A stretch of 50,346 bases of DNA from Nitrospirota bacterium. Its GTDB lineage: Bacteria; Nitrospirota; Thermodesulfovibrionia; Thermodesulfovibrionales; UBA6898. Positions 6,883 through 15,306 of the stretch are shown piece after piece. The notes beneath the pieces were generated by a model that did no database searches, was not told the origin of the DNA, and worked only from the letters and a program-made list of their open reading frames with translations. Positions within the stretch are counted from its first letter, which is position 1, and every line of letters begins with the position of its first letter. The DNA lies in contig JAJZPM010000022.1 in assembly GCA_021811105.1 (NCBI GenBank), forward strand, positions 1 through 50,346, written 5' to 3'. Made by a program: the position numbers and the translations under genes.

Positions 6883-7134
6883 ATGGAGATCGTACTGTAC
6901 ACCGCCCCGAACTGACACGATTGTCATGCACTGAAAGATTTTCTTTCGGCGAAGGGCGTAAAATTCGTGCATAAGAATGTCGGGACGGACAAATCCGCCA
7001 GAGAAGAACTCGCCTCGAAGCATGGACGGCTGGCCACGCCGACGCTCGTAATAGACGGCAGGGTCTTCCTGGGATTCAAGCAAAACAGGGAGGAGATAGA
7101 AAAGTTGGTCGACAAGATAGGTGGGGCCAAATAA
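6883..7134 (+). CDS. Glutaredoxin-like selenoprotein (UxxC), candidate
   Basis: This is an 83-codon thioredoxin-fold protein that reads through an in-frame TGA at 6913-6915 (codon 11). The N-terminus is MEIVLYTAPN, then TGA, then HDCHALKDFL. Glutaredoxins of this type have YTxPxCxxC here, so the TGA sits exactly at the first catalytic Cys and gives a U-x-x-C redox motif. The cis-Pro motif follows as ATPTLVIDG (Pro53), and the C-terminal helix is REEIEKLVDKI. After the TGA the frame stays open and family-like to the TAA at 7132. That argues for selenocysteine rather than decay. AAAGGA precedes the ATG, and the stop abuts the copA start, so the two are probably coupled. A nonsense mutation is the alternative. 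The gene is invisible to standard gene calling. Confidence 0.8.
6931..6949 (+). promoter_or_regulatory. Candidate bacterial SECIS hairpin (glutaredoxin-like gene)
   Basis: CTGAAAG (6931-6937) pairs with CTTTCGG (6943-6949, one G-U) around the loop ATTTT. The loop begins 23 bases after the TGA, within the range expected for bacterial SECIS elements. ATGCAC (6926-6931) and GTGCAT further out could form a longer competing helix. The exact fold is uncertain. Confidence 0.45.
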
Positions 7135-9597
7135 ATGGCCGAAAGTCAGAAATCATCTTCGAGGATAGAGCTGCCGGTGACCGGTATGTCCTGTGCTTCG
7201 TGCGCGGCACATATCCAGGAAGGCCTCGCGGCGCTTGAAGGGGTCGATGATGCCGCCGTGAACTTCGCCGCCGAGAAGGCAACGGTCCTCTATGACAAGG
7301 CGAAGGTCTCGGTCGACGACTTCATTAAGGTGGTAAAAGACCTTGGGTACGGCGTATCGGTCTCCAAAGTGATCCTCCCGATCAAAGGCATGTCATGCGC
7401 CGTCTGTGTGGATGCGGTGCAGAGGGCCTTGATTTCTCTCGACGGCGTGATCTCGGCCTCTGTGAACTTCGCTACCGAGAAGGCGGCGATAGAATACTTC
7501 CCGGCCCAGGTGGGGGTGCGGGAGTTCAGGAAAGTGGTCAGAGACGCCGGGTACGACATTGTCGAAACGGAGAAGGGCGAAGATGCGGTCGAAAAAGAGC
7601 AGAGGGAAAGGGAGGCGGCATACAGGACTCTGAAGAAAAAAGTGATCGCCGGCGCGCTCCTTGCCCTGCCGATATTCATCCTCATGCAGTGGGACCGTTT
7701 CGGGATTTCGAGGTTTCTGCCTCTTTCACGGCAGGCAAATTTCATTTTGCAGCTTCTTATAGAAACGCCTGTGCAGTTCTGGATCGGGTGGCAGTTTTAC
7801 ACCGGCGCCGTCTCCGCGGCCCGCCACAGGACAACTAACATGAACACACTGATCGCCGTGGGGACTTCGGCGGCGTATCTGTATAGCGTGGTTGCGACCT
7901 TTTTCCCGTCTGTCTTCGCACTGAAGGGCTATTCGCCGGAAGTCTATTTCGACACCGCCGCAACGATCGTCGTGCTCATTCTTCTCGGCAGACTTTTCGA
8001 GGCCAGGGCAAAGGGGCAGACTTCGGAGGCGATCAAGAAACTGATCGGCCTTCAGGCAAAGACGGCGCGCGTCCTTCGGGACGGAAGCGAGACGGATATC
8101 CCGATCGAAGATGTGGAGATCGGCGATATCGTCATCGTGCGGCCGGGCGAGAAGATCCCGGTCGACGGCGTGATCAGGGAAGGGTATTCGTCCGTGGACG
8201 AATCGATGGTGACCGGGGAGTCGATGCCGGTCGAGAAGAACGTGGGAGACGAGGTGATCGGCGCGACGATAAACAAGACGGGCTCTTTCCGGTTCGAGGC
8301 GACAAAGGTCGGCAGGGACACGATGCTCGCCCATATCATCGATATGGTCCAGACCGCCCAGGGCTCCAAGCCGCCGATCGCGCGACTCGCGGACTTTATC
8401 GCCTCCTATTTCGTACCCGCCGTGATCGGGGTCGCAACGGTGACCTTTATCGTTTGGTACTTCTTCGGTCCCGAGCCCTCGTTCACGTATGCGGTCCTCA
8501 ATTTCATTGCGGTCCTTATCATCGCCTGCCCGTGTTCGCTCGGCCTTGCAACGCCGACCTCGATCATGGTGGGGACGGGCAAGGGGGCGGAAAACGGTGT
8601 TCTGATCAGGAGCGGTGAGGCCCTGGAGACGGCCCATAAAATAAGTTCGGTCGTCTTCGATAAGACAGGCACTCTGACGAAGGGCGAGCCCGAAGTCACC
8701 GACCTTGTATCACGTGGATACAGTGACGAAGAAATTCTTTTCTATGCCGGCTCCGCAGAGAAAGGATCGGAACACCCGCTCGGAGAGGCGATCATAAAAA
8801 AGGCGACGGAAAAGAACGTCGCGATCAAAGATCCCGAGGACTTTGAAGCGGTACCCGGACATGGGATCAGGGCGATCATAGACAGGAAAAAGATCCTGCT
8901 CGGCAATCGAAAGTTCATGGAGGAAGAGGGCATCGAGGTCGGCGGGCTCGGACGGGATGCATCCGCACTGTCCGAACAGGGCAAGACCCCGATGTATTTG
9001 GGAGTTGACGGCAAGGCCGCGGGTATCGTGGCGGTCGCCGATGCCCTAAAGGAGGATTCGATCGAGGCGGTCAGGGCGCTCCACAGCCTCGGCGTCGAGG
9101 TAGTGATGATGACAGGGGACAACCGGCGCACAGGCGAGGCGATTGCGCGCCAGGTGGGGATCGATAAGGTTCTGGCTGAAGTGCTGCCCGAGGACAAGGC
9201 CGGGGAGGTGAAGAGACTGCAGGAGGGAGCAAAGGTGGTCGCTATGATCGGCGACGGGATAAACGACGCCCCCGCGCTCGCTCAGGCCGATGTGGGGATC
9301 GCGATCGGCACGGGGACCGACGTTGCGATGGAGGCCGCGGACATCACGCTGATAGGGGGCAGGCTGAAGGGTGTGGTGACTGCGATCGCACTTTCGAAGG
9401 CGACATTGAGGAACATCAAGCAGAACCTTTTCTGGGCCTTCGCCTATAACGTGATACTGATCCCTGTTGCCGCCGGGGTGCTCTTTCCGTTCTTCGGGGT
9501 CCTTCTTAATCCGATGCTTGCGGCCGGGGCGATGGGCTTTTCTTCCGTGACTGTGGTGACGAACGCCCTTCGACTGAAAAAGTTCAAGGCTGCCTGA
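7135..9597 (+). CDS. copA: Copper-transporting P1B-type ATPase
   Basis: This 820-residue inner-membrane pump probably exports Cu(I), using ATP. It has two N-terminal heavy-metal-associated domains with GMSCASC (Cys20, Cys23) and GMSCAVC (Cys88, Cys91). A basic linker leads to the first membrane helices. The actuator domain shows [14 protein letters not shown]. The transport-site motif CPC is at residues 465-467. The phosphorylated Asp is D509 in [32 protein letters not shown] and [14 protein letters not shown] form the nucleotide-binding and hinge regions. Length and the paired metal-binding domains match CopA. It directly follows the glutaredoxin-like gene without a gap (TAA then ATG), suggesting joint expression in copper or redox stress. 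No CueR-type regulator is seen nearby. Confidence 0.95.
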   Translation: MAESQKSSSRIELPVTGMSCASCAAHIQEGLAALEGVDDAAVNFAAEKATVLYDKAKVSVDDFIKVVKDLGYGVSVSKVILPIKGMSCAVCVDAVQRALISLDGVISASVNFATEKAAIEYFPAQVGVREFRKVVRDAGYDIVETEKGEDAVEKEQREREAAYRTLKKKVIAGALLALPIFILMQWDRFGISRFLPLSRQANFILQLLIETPVQFWIGWQFYTGAVSAARHRTTNMNTLIAVGTSAAYLYSVVATFFPSVFALKGYSPEVYFDTAATIVVLILLGRLFEARAKGQTSEAIKKLIGLQAKTARVLRDGSETDIPIEDVEIGDIVIVRPGEKIPVDGVIREGYSSVDESMVTGESMPVEKNVGDEVIGATINKTGSFRFEATKVGRDTMLAHIIDMVQTAQGSKPPIARLADFIASYFVPAVIGVATVTFIVWYFFGPEPSFTYAVLNFIAVLIIACPCSLGLATPTSIMVGTGKGAENGVLIRSGEALETAHKISSVVFDKTGTLTKGEPEVTDLVSRGYSDEEILFYAGSAEKGSEHPLGEAIIKKATEKNVAIKDPEDFEAVPGHGIRAIIDRKKILLGNRKFMEEEGIEVGGLGRDASALSEQGKTPMYLGVDGKAAGIVAVADALKEDSIEAVRALHSLGVEVVMMTGDNRRTGEAIARQVGIDKVLAEVLPEDKAGEVKRLQEGAKVVAMIGDGINDAPALAQADVGIAIGTGTDVAMEAADITLIGGRLKGVVTAIALSKATLRNIKQNLFWAFAYNVILIPVAAGVLFPFFGVLLNPMLAAGAMGFSSVTVVTNALRLKKFKAA

Positions 9598-9604
9598 ATC
9601 TGCC

Positions 9605-9628
9605 GCGACGGTAAGCCGCTGCTTTTTT
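9605..9628 (+). terminator. Probable terminator after copA
   Basis: GCGACGG (9605-9611) pairs imperfectly with CCGCTGC (9616-9622: one mismatch, one G-U) around a TAAG loop. A run of six T follows. It lies between convergent genes. Confidence 0.5.
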
Positions 9629-9672
9629 CATCACGCTTGCAACGCGCGATCTCTCCCGCGGACGCCGGAATT

Positions 9673-10818
9673 TTAACCGGTTTCGTTAAGGGTGAAGAAG
9701 ATCGTAGCGCCCCTGCGCGGGGCGCCTTCAGCCCATATCTTTCCGCGGTGGAGATGGATAATGCGGCGCGCTGTTGCCAGACCGATGCCTGAACCCGGAA
9801 ATTCTTCGGATGAGTGGAGGCGCTGGAAGGGATTGAACAGTTTGCCGGCATACTTCATATCGAAGCCGGCGCCGTTGTCACGGACGAAATATACGGTCTT
9901 CCCGCCTTCTTTCAGTGTCCCGAATTCTATGCGCGCAGGACGTGTCTTTGCCGTGAACTTCCAGGCGTTTCCGAGGAGGTTCTCCAGGGCCACCCGCATG
10001 AGACGCGCGTCTGCCATGCCTTTTATGCCCTCGTCGATATGGAAACTGACTTCACGGTCCGGGAGCGACTTGCCGAGTTCCGAGGCTACTTCCCGGACGA
10101 GTGTGCTTAGGTCGACTTTTTCCGGACGCATCCCGCCGCCGTTGAGACGAGAAAGTTTCATAAGATCGTCGATAAGCTCCGACATGCGCCCGCCCGCCCT
10201 GACAATGCGGGTGAGGTAATCTCTGGCCGTTGCATCGAGCCCGTCCGAACAATCCTCGAGCAGGGCATTACTGAAACTGTTTATTGACCGGAGGGGAGCG
10301 CGCAGGTCGTGGGCCACAGAATAACTGAAGGCTTCGAGTTCCCTGTTGAGCGCCTCGAGTTGCTCTGTCCGCCGGCTGAGCGAGGCCTCGGCTTTCTTGA
10401 GTTCGGAGACGTCCTCCATGATCAGGAGTGCGAATTTCCGTCCTTCATATTCCATCAGACTCGCGGTAACGGACAGGTAGACCTCGGTGCTCCTCCCTTC
10501 GGCAAGCAGCGTCATCTTCGTCATCTCCCTTTTGACCTCTTCGCCGCGGAAGACCCTTGTGACGCTGTTTCTCACGACGCAGTCTCTGCAGTGGTCCGAC
10601 CTGCCGCAGCCTTCGGCCACTTCCCGCGAATGGATGCAGTGCAATACCTCTCCGCCCCTCTTCATAAGTACCGCCTTCCTTTCCGTCCCGAGCAGCTTCA
10701 GAGATGCGGCGTTCAGATGGAAGATGCGGACATCGCTGTCGACGACGAATAAAAAAGAAGGGACCGTGTCGAAAATATGATGCAGAAAATCAGCCTTCCT
10801 GAACAGGTCGTTTTCCAT
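9673..10818 (-). CDS. PAS-domain sensor histidine kinase with a Cys cluster
   Basis: This is a soluble sensor kinase of 381 residues with no membrane segment. A PAS domain (about 12-135) is followed by a coiled coil (KKAEASLSRRTEQLEALNRE), a HisKA domain with FSYSVAHDLRAPLRS, and an ATPase domain with LLGNAWKFT (N box), [18 protein letters not shown] (G1) and GSGIGLATARRII (G2). Inside the PAS domain lies C-x9-C-x5-C-x2-C (Cys61, 71, 77, 80), suggesting metal or redox sensing. GAAAGGAA precedes the ATG at 10818. An ATG 24 bases upstream has no such site. The gene overlaps the end of larC by 29 bases, so it is probably read from the same transcript. Its kinase half closely resembles the one at 42848. 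No response regulator is adjacent. Confidence 0.9.
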   Translation of the reverse strand: MENDLFRKADFLHHIFDTVPSFLFVVDSDVRIFHLNAASLKLLGTERKAVLMKRGGEVLHCIHSREVAEGCGRSDHCRDCVVRNSVTRVFRGEEVKREMTKMTLLAEGRSTEVYLSVTASLMEYEGRKFALLIMEDVSELKKAEASLSRRTEQLEALNRELEAFSYSVAHDLRAPLRSINSFSNALLEDCSDGLDATARDYLTRIVRAGGRMSELIDDLMKLSRLNGGGMRPEKVDLSTLVREVASELGKSLPDREVSFHIDEGIKGMADARLMRVALENLLGNAWKFTAKTRPARIEFGTLKEGGKTVYFVRDNGAGFDMKYAGKLFNPFQRLHSSEEFPGSGIGLATARRIIHLHRGKIWAEGAPRRGATIFFTLNETG

Positions 10819-12055
10819 ATTTCCTTTCTTGACTTTTTGCACTGTGAAGCGGCCGATCGGACCTGCACAGACCGGTCTTTTTTTCTGCTTCGCAGCGCGC
10901 GGCGCTCTTTGCCTCCTCGATAACTTCGAGCAGGCTGACCCCCTTTTCTGTTGCGATCAAGCGGCAGTCTTCATACTCCGGCGTAATCTTCCGGATATCG
11001 CCGGCCGAAGAGATCTTTACGCGCACCTTACCGTACCGCGTAGCCACTTTTCTTACCTCCCTGTCCATCGTTACCCTTGAGGCCTCGAAATAGCGTACGC
11101 CGATGCTCGTTGTTTCCCTCAGGATGAGACGGACGAGCTCGTCCCTGACCGTCTTCCTGCATAACACGCCGAGAATAGTTGCCGGCCTCATTTTCTTCAT
11201 GATCGTCTGGGTAAGTGTGACATCGAGGGCGCCCGCCATAAAAAGCCTTTCCGCTACATATTCATACGCCTGCGGGCTCATGTCATCGATATTTGTTTCT
11301 ATCACCGTAACCGTTTCTGCCGATCTAATTTCAGACGTATGTCCTATGAAGATACGGAGAATATTCGGGCTGTCCGCAGGGTCCTTGTCGCCCGCTCCGG
11401 TACCTATCCTTTCAGAGGAAAAAGCCGGAGTGTTGACAAATCCCCGCGCAAGATATTTCAGCAGGGCTGCGCCCGTAGGAGTGGCAAGCTCGAAGGGGAT
11501 GCCCGACGGATAGACCGGAATGCCCTTCAGTATCTCGGCGGCTGCCGGCGCGGGAACCGGCAGGGTCCCATGCTCGGCCCTGACGAAACCTCCCCCGAGG
11601 TTTACCGGCGAGGCATAAACGTCCTTCACGCCGAGAAGGTCGAGACCGATGAGGGTGCCGAATATGTCGACCATGCAGTCTACCGCGCCCAGTTCATGGA
11701 GGTGCACCTTCCGGAATGTCTCACCGTGCACCTTCGCTTCCGCCTCGAAAAGCAGCCTGAAGACAGCGAGCCCTTTCTGCCCGAGGTCCTCCGGCAACGC
11801 TGAAGAAAAGATGATTTTCCGGATGCCTTCCCATGTAGAGAGGTTTTTTCTCTTGTCGCTGTCTGCAGTCAAAACCACGTCAACCTTCGTTGCCGCGATA
11901 CCGGCGCGGAGCACTTTTTTTTCCGAAAGTTTGTAGCCCCGCAGAGGCAACCTTCTCAAGATTCCCGAAATTTCTTTGAGAGGGACGCCGGCATCGACGA
12001 GGGCCCCGAGGCACATGTCGCCGCTTATACCGGAGGAGCAGTCGAAATAGGCCAT
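10790..12055 (-). CDS. larC: Nickel-pincer cofactor nickel-insertion protein LarC
   Basis: LarC inserts nickel into the pyridinium bis-thiocarboxylate mononucleotide cofactor first found in lactate racemase. The protein is about 421 residues. It begins MAYFDCSSGISGDMCLGALV, the hallmark start of the DUF111/LarC family. VHLHELGAVDCMVDIFGT and the IETNIDDMSPQAYEYVAERL segment are also family-typical. The frame is open 20 codons further upstream, but the homology starts at 12055. The C-terminal tail after EEAKSAARCEAEK is not conserved. No larA, larB or larE lies in the window, so the client enzyme is unknown. The gene is intact, unlike the two-part larC of lactobacilli, which needs a frameshift. 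Confidence 0.9.
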   Translation of the reverse strand: MAYFDCSSGISGDMCLGALVDAGVPLKEISGILRRLPLRGYKLSEKKVLRAGIAATKVDVVLTADSDKRKNLSTWEGIRKIIFSSALPEDLGQKGLAVFRLLFEAEAKVHGETFRKVHLHELGAVDCMVDIFGTLIGLDLLGVKDVYASPVNLGGGFVRAEHGTLPVPAPAAAEILKGIPVYPSGIPFELATPTGAALLKYLARGFVNTPAFSSERIGTGAGDKDPADSPNILRIFIGHTSEIRSAETVTVIETNIDDMSPQAYEYVAERLFMAGALDVTLTQTIMKKMRPATILGVLCRKTVRDELVRLILRETTSIGVRYFEASRVTMDREVRKVATRYGKVRVKISSAGDIRKITPEYEDCRLIATEKGVSLLEVIEEAKSAARCEAEKKTGLCRSDRPLHSAKSQERKYGKRPVQEG

Positions 12056-12284
12056 CTTCGACGTCTCTTCGCAGAGCGGTATCGACTTCCGCATTCTGTG
12101 GGGTCTCCGTGACATTTTTTACTATATTCCATCCCCTCCGCACAAAACAAGTCTCCGGGACCTGCGGGATGCGGTGTGTCTCTTGCGGAGCACCATCGAA
12201 CGCATCTTCCCGTGAAGTTCGCAGGATGTGCATAATATTTTCGTGATATAATTTCCGCAGGGTACTCGCGTGAGAAGGTATACC

Positions 12285-13001
12285 GTGTCTAAAGACGATA
12301 CAGTCGCTTCTGTCCGGGAAGTCCCGCCGGAGGTGATTGAGTTCATAGAGCAGAACAAGGGAAGAAAGGTTTTCCTTGAGCATGAGGTCAAAGGCATCCT
12401 GAAAGAGATGGGACTGCCCGTGCCCGAGGGGATCTACCTGGCGAAGGGAGGCACCGCAGAAACGGCGGCGCGTCTGGGTTATCCTCTTGTGGCGAAGGTC
12501 TCTTCGCGGAAGATCGCTTCAAAGAGCGACGTGCACGGGGTTCGCACCGGGATCCCCGACAAAAAGACGCTGCAAAAGGTCGTGGATGAACTCATGCGCA
12601 TCGACGGGGCAGAGGGGGTGCTTGTCGAAGAGATGGCCCCGCAAGGAGTTGAAGTCATCGTAGGCGGGGTCATGGACGAGCAGTTCGGTCCTGTCATGAT
12701 GTTCGGCCTCGGAGGGGTTTTCGTCGAGCTGTTCAAGGATGTCTCCTTCGGACTTGCGCCCCTTTCGCATGATGAGGCGCTGCGCCTTGTGCAGGAGGTA
12801 AGGGGATACAGGCTCCTGGAGGGGTTCCGGGGAAGACCACGGGTGAACGTGGAGGGGCTTGCCGGAATTATCATCACTGTCTCCCGGCTTATGGCCACGG
12901 GTTTGGTCGAAGAGGTAGACCTGAATCCCGTTGCCCTTTATCCCGACGGGGCGTTAGTGCTTGACGCAAAGATGTCGGTCTTTCTTTCCCAAAAGCCGTA
13001 A
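12285..13001 (+). CDS. ATP-grasp subunit of an ADP-forming acyl-CoA synthetase
   Basis: This protein of about 238 residues matches the beta (ATP-grasp) part of ADP-forming acetyl-CoA synthetases, which make ATP from acyl-CoA. Family signs are EVKGILKEMGLPVPEG, YPLVAKVSSRKIASKSDVHGV (phosphate-binding Lys and the swinging-loop region), LVEEMAPQGVEVIVGG, FGPVMMFGLGGVFVELFKDV and the C-terminal EEVDLNPVALYPDG. GAGAAGG at 12272-12278 is well spaced for the GTG at 12285. A GTG at 12270 would add five residues. The alpha (CoA-binding) subunit is not adjacent, so it must be encoded elsewhere or this copy acts with another partner. It is divergent from larC. Confidence 0.85.
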   Translation: MSKDDTVASVREVPPEVIEFIEQNKGRKVFLEHEVKGILKEMGLPVPEGIYLAKGGTAETAARLGYPLVAKVSSRKIASKSDVHGVRTGIPDKKTLQKVVDELMRIDGAEGVLVEEMAPQGVEVIVGGVMDEQFGPVMMFGLGGVFVELFKDVSFGLAPLSHDEALRLVQEVRGYRLLEGFRGRPRVNVEGLAGIIITVSRLMATGLVEEVDLNPVALYPDGALVLDAKMSVFLSQKP

Positions 13002-13015
13002 AGCCGGCTGTTCCC

Positions 13016-13687
13016 TTATCGCGATATCAAATCGACGAGCGATTCGATATCGCCCTCATCAAGAGGACCTCCGTTTGTTTCTTCCCATCCCGGCATCACG
13101 GTATTGTCGACCCCTTCCCGTATCGCCTTGCGCAGGTATTCCCGCGGCTTTTTACTCATAGCGGTGAGCGAAGCATTTGTGCCCGCATTGTGACACATAA
13201 AACAGTCGGCCTTGAATAAATCCCATCCAGTCTTTCCCTTCCCCTGATCGACGTGGCACCCCCTGCATTTTTCGCCGAATATCTCGCCGGCGGCGTAACG
13301 GTCCAGATGTGCCCGGTCTTTTATGTTCATTCTTACGGAAAGGGTGGCAGCCGGCTTTACCGGGTCGTTAGTGTATACAGTTATTGTCTTGGTGATCTTC
13401 CCCAGCCTTCCCCTGACGTCGACCGAGACATTGATCTTTCCTTTTTCCCCGGGCCTGAGACGGTCCGAACTGGCCATCACGGCTGTGCAGCCTCAGGAAG
13501 GGGTGACTTTCTCTATCACCAGTTCCCTGTCGCCCCTGTTTGCAAACTCAAAAGTATGTTCGACGGTCTCTTCCTGCGATATGACAGAGAAATCGTGGTC
13601 CGGATGATCAAAGTGGATTGCGGGCTGCGCATAGGTTGGGATGGGAGTGAAGAAAATGCATGCGATCAATAAAAGAGCTTCTTTCAC
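13016..13687 (-). CDS. Exported DUF1573 protein with two CxxCH motifs; candidate selenoprotein
   Basis: Reading through an in-frame TGA (13493-13495, codon 65) gives one continuous 223-residue protein. It starts with a GTG and a signal peptide ending PTYA. The DUF1573 domain follows: HDFSVISQEETVEHTFEF, then VIEKVTPS-TGA-GCTAVMASSDRL, then the DUF1573-typical KITKTITVYTNDPVKPAATL. DUF1573 proteins normally read SSCGCT here, so the TGA replaces the first conserved Cys and leaves a U-G-C motif. The C-terminal part carries CRGCH (141-145) and CFMCH (162-166), with TVMPGW as a possible axial Met, as in c-type cytochromes. Without readthrough there would be two unrelated-looking fragments, the second lacking a signal peptide although heme attachment needs export. 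A nonsense mutation is the alternative. Confidence 0.82.
13459..13478 (-). promoter_or_regulatory. Candidate bacterial SECIS hairpin (DUF1573 gene)
   Basis: On the minus strand GATGG pairs with CCGTC (one G-U), then an unpaired A, then CC pairs with GG, closed by the loop AGTTC. The loop starts 22 bases after the TGA and has a G at its second position. The bulged stem with a small G-containing loop resembles the E. coli fdhF SECIS. Confidence 0.5.
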
Positions 13688-13910
13688 ATACCTATATTAC
13701 ACAAGCTTCACTTCAGAAGAAAGGTGGATGACCGCCATCTGCCTGCTCCAGGTGCGGTCGGAGAGGTGCCGTTAGCTTTCCTGTCTTGTTTTATCGCAGC
13801 CGGACATTGTTGAATGGGAAATCAAAGGAGATGAATACAGCAATATGTCGTGGTAGCGCTGCCTGAGCAACACAAAATATAGGGTAAGAGGATTTGGATG
13901 TATTTTCCCC
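13688..13910. other. Intergenic region upstream of the dcw promoter
   Basis: No gene is supported in this stretch between the divergent DUF1573 gene and the mraZ promoter. An 11-codon frame with a good AAAGGAG site (ATG near 13831) is present but too short to call. Confidence 0.4.
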
Positions 13911-13939
13911 TTGACATACAAAACATTCTCCCTTATATT
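13911..13939 (+). promoter_or_regulatory. dcw cluster promoter (PmraZ)
   Basis: TTGACA (13911-13916) and TATATT (13934-13939) are separated by exactly 17 bases. It is the strongest promoter upstream of the division and cell-wall cluster. Confidence 0.85.
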
Positions 13940-13941
13940 TG

Positions 13942-13966
13942 AGTGGTAGATAGTGGTAGAAAGTGG
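13942..13966 (+). promoter_or_regulatory. MraZ operator: three AGTGG repeats with 10-base period
   Basis: AGTGG occurs at 13942, 13952 and 13962 (AGTGGTAGAT, AGTGGTAGAA, AGTGGAGGAG). MraZ is known to bind short GTGG/TGGG direct repeats spaced one helical turn apart upstream of its own gene. The third repeat runs into the GGAGGAG ribosome-binding site, so a bound ring could block translation as well as transcription. Confidence 0.8.
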
Positions 13967-13977
13967 AGGAGAGCGAC

Positions 13978-14430
13978 GTGCCAGCATTCTCAGGAAAATA
14001 TTACTACTCGCTGGACCAAAAAGGGAGAGTCATCATACCGGCTCCTTTCCGAGAAATAATTTCCACTAATTATAGTCCCAAACTCTATGTTGTCAACGAT
14101 ATTTTTGATAAATGCCTCCATATCTATCCGCAGGAGGAATGGGCAAAACTCGAAGAGAAGGTCCGGACGCTCCCGAAGATGGACGAGGACGTCAAGCTTT
14201 TCATACGGAAGGTAATAGGCTCTGCCCAGGAAGTGGAAATAGATAAGCAGGGCAGGATCCTGGTCTCTGCTGCGCAGAGAGAAGACGCCGGCCTGAATTC
14301 CGACATCGTGATAGTCGGTCAGCTGGACAAGGTCGACCTTTGGGACAGAAAAGAGTGGGATGCGGTAAATGATCTGTCCCGGATCGACAAGAAGGCGACG
14401 GCGGAAAAACTCGCAGCCTACGGCCTTTAA
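13978..14430 (+). CDS. mraZ: Transcriptional regulator MraZ
   Basis: MraZ is an AbrB-like DNA-binding protein, usually a ring of eight or more subunits, that regulates its own dcw operon. The GTG at 13978 gives 150 residues. GGAGGAG at 13965-13971 is correctly spaced for it. The upstream GTG at 13963 lies inside that site. The two MraZ repeats are visible: GKYYYSLDQKGRVIIPAPFR at the N-terminus and VEIDKQGRILVSAAQREDAG in the second half. The DxxGR loops that contact DNA are both present. The stop is followed at once by rsmH. Confidence 0.95.
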   Translation: MPAFSGKYYYSLDQKGRVIIPAPFREIISTNYSPKLYVVNDIFDKCLHIYPQEEWAKLEEKVRTLPKMDEDVKLFIRKVIGSAQEVEIDKQGRILVSAAQREDAGLNSDIVIVGQLDKVDLWDRKEWDAVNDLSRIDKKATAEKLAAYGL

Positions 14431-15306
14431 ATGACCTCGGAACATCTCCCTGTGCTGCTGAGGGAGGTGGTCGAGATGCTTGCCCCGGTGCAAGGGGGAA
14501 TTTATATAGACGCTACGGTAGGGCTTGGGGGACATTCTGAGGAGATAGTGAAGATGATCGGCCGGAATGGAAGACTTATCGGAATCGACAGGGACGAAAA
14601 GGCGTTGGCCAGGGCCGCTGCGCGGCTTGCCGACGACCGGGTCACACTGAAGAAGGGAAAGTTTTCCGACATCGGCACGATACTCGGTTCGTTGAGTGTC
14701 GCGGAGGTGGACGGGGTGCTCTTAGACCTCGGCGTCTCAATGATGCAGCTTAGGGACCTTGCCAGGGGGTTCAGTTTCCGTTCCGATGAAAGACTCGACA
14801 TGAGGATGGACGCCGGACAGGTGTTTTCGGCCTGGGACGTTGTCAACGCATACGAAGAAGAAGAACTCATAAGAATCCTGAAGGAATACGGCGAGGAGTA
14901 CCAGGCACCGAAGATCATAAGGGCGATCGTCACTTACCGGAGCAGGAAGCCCATCGACTCCTGCACTGAACTCGCCGACATCATCTTCCGGGCCGTCGGG
15001 AGGCGGGGCAGGATACACCCGGCGACAAAGACCTTCCAGGCCATCAGGATAGAGGTGAACCGGGAGATCGAGGAACTGAGGGCCGGGCTGGATGCATCGA
15101 TGAGGGTCATGAAGGACGGCGGGAGGCTCTGCGTCATCTCCTACCACTCGCTGGAAGACCGGGTCGTGAAGAATTTTATACGGGACGGGGCGAAAGAAGG
15201 CCGGCTGAGGCCCCTCGTGAAGAAACCGGTCGTCCCGGACATTCGTGAAATGAGAGAAAACCCTTCTTCAAGGAGCGCAAAACTGAGAGGAGCTGAGCGG
15301 ATATGA
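14431..15306 (+). CDS. rsmH: 16S rRNA (cytosine1402-N4)-methyltransferase
   Basis: RsmH (MraW) methylates N4 of C1402 in the ribosomal P site, using SAM. The 291 residues are close to the usual length. Family motifs include EHLPVLLREVVEML, YIDATVGLGGHSE (SAM-binding), LIGIDRDEKAL, VDGVLLDLGVSMMQL, FSFRSDERLDMRMD, TFQAIRIEVNRE and VISYHSLEDRVVK. The start codon directly follows the mraZ stop. Its end overlaps ftsL by the four-base ATGA. Confidence 0.97.
   Translation: MTSEHLPVLLREVVEMLAPVQGGIYIDATVGLGGHSEEIVKMIGRNGRLIGIDRDEKALARAAARLADDRVTLKKGKFSDIGTILGSLSVAEVDGVLLDLGVSMMQLRDLARGFSFRSDERLDMRMDAGQVFSAWDVVNAYEEEELIRILKEYGEEYQAPKIIRAIVTYRSRKPIDSCTELADIIFRAVGRRGRIHPATKTFQAIRIEVNREIEELRAGLDASMRVMKDGGRLCVISYHSLEDRVVKNFIRDGAKEGRLRPLVKKPVVPDIREMRENPSSRSAKLRGAERI

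Noticed and set aside
6913-6915. TGA as a simple nonsense mutation in a glutaredoxin pseudogene
   Set aside because: There is no other decay, the stop is exactly at a catalytic Cys, and a second gene in the window shows the same pattern. It is not excluded without the Sec machinery genes.
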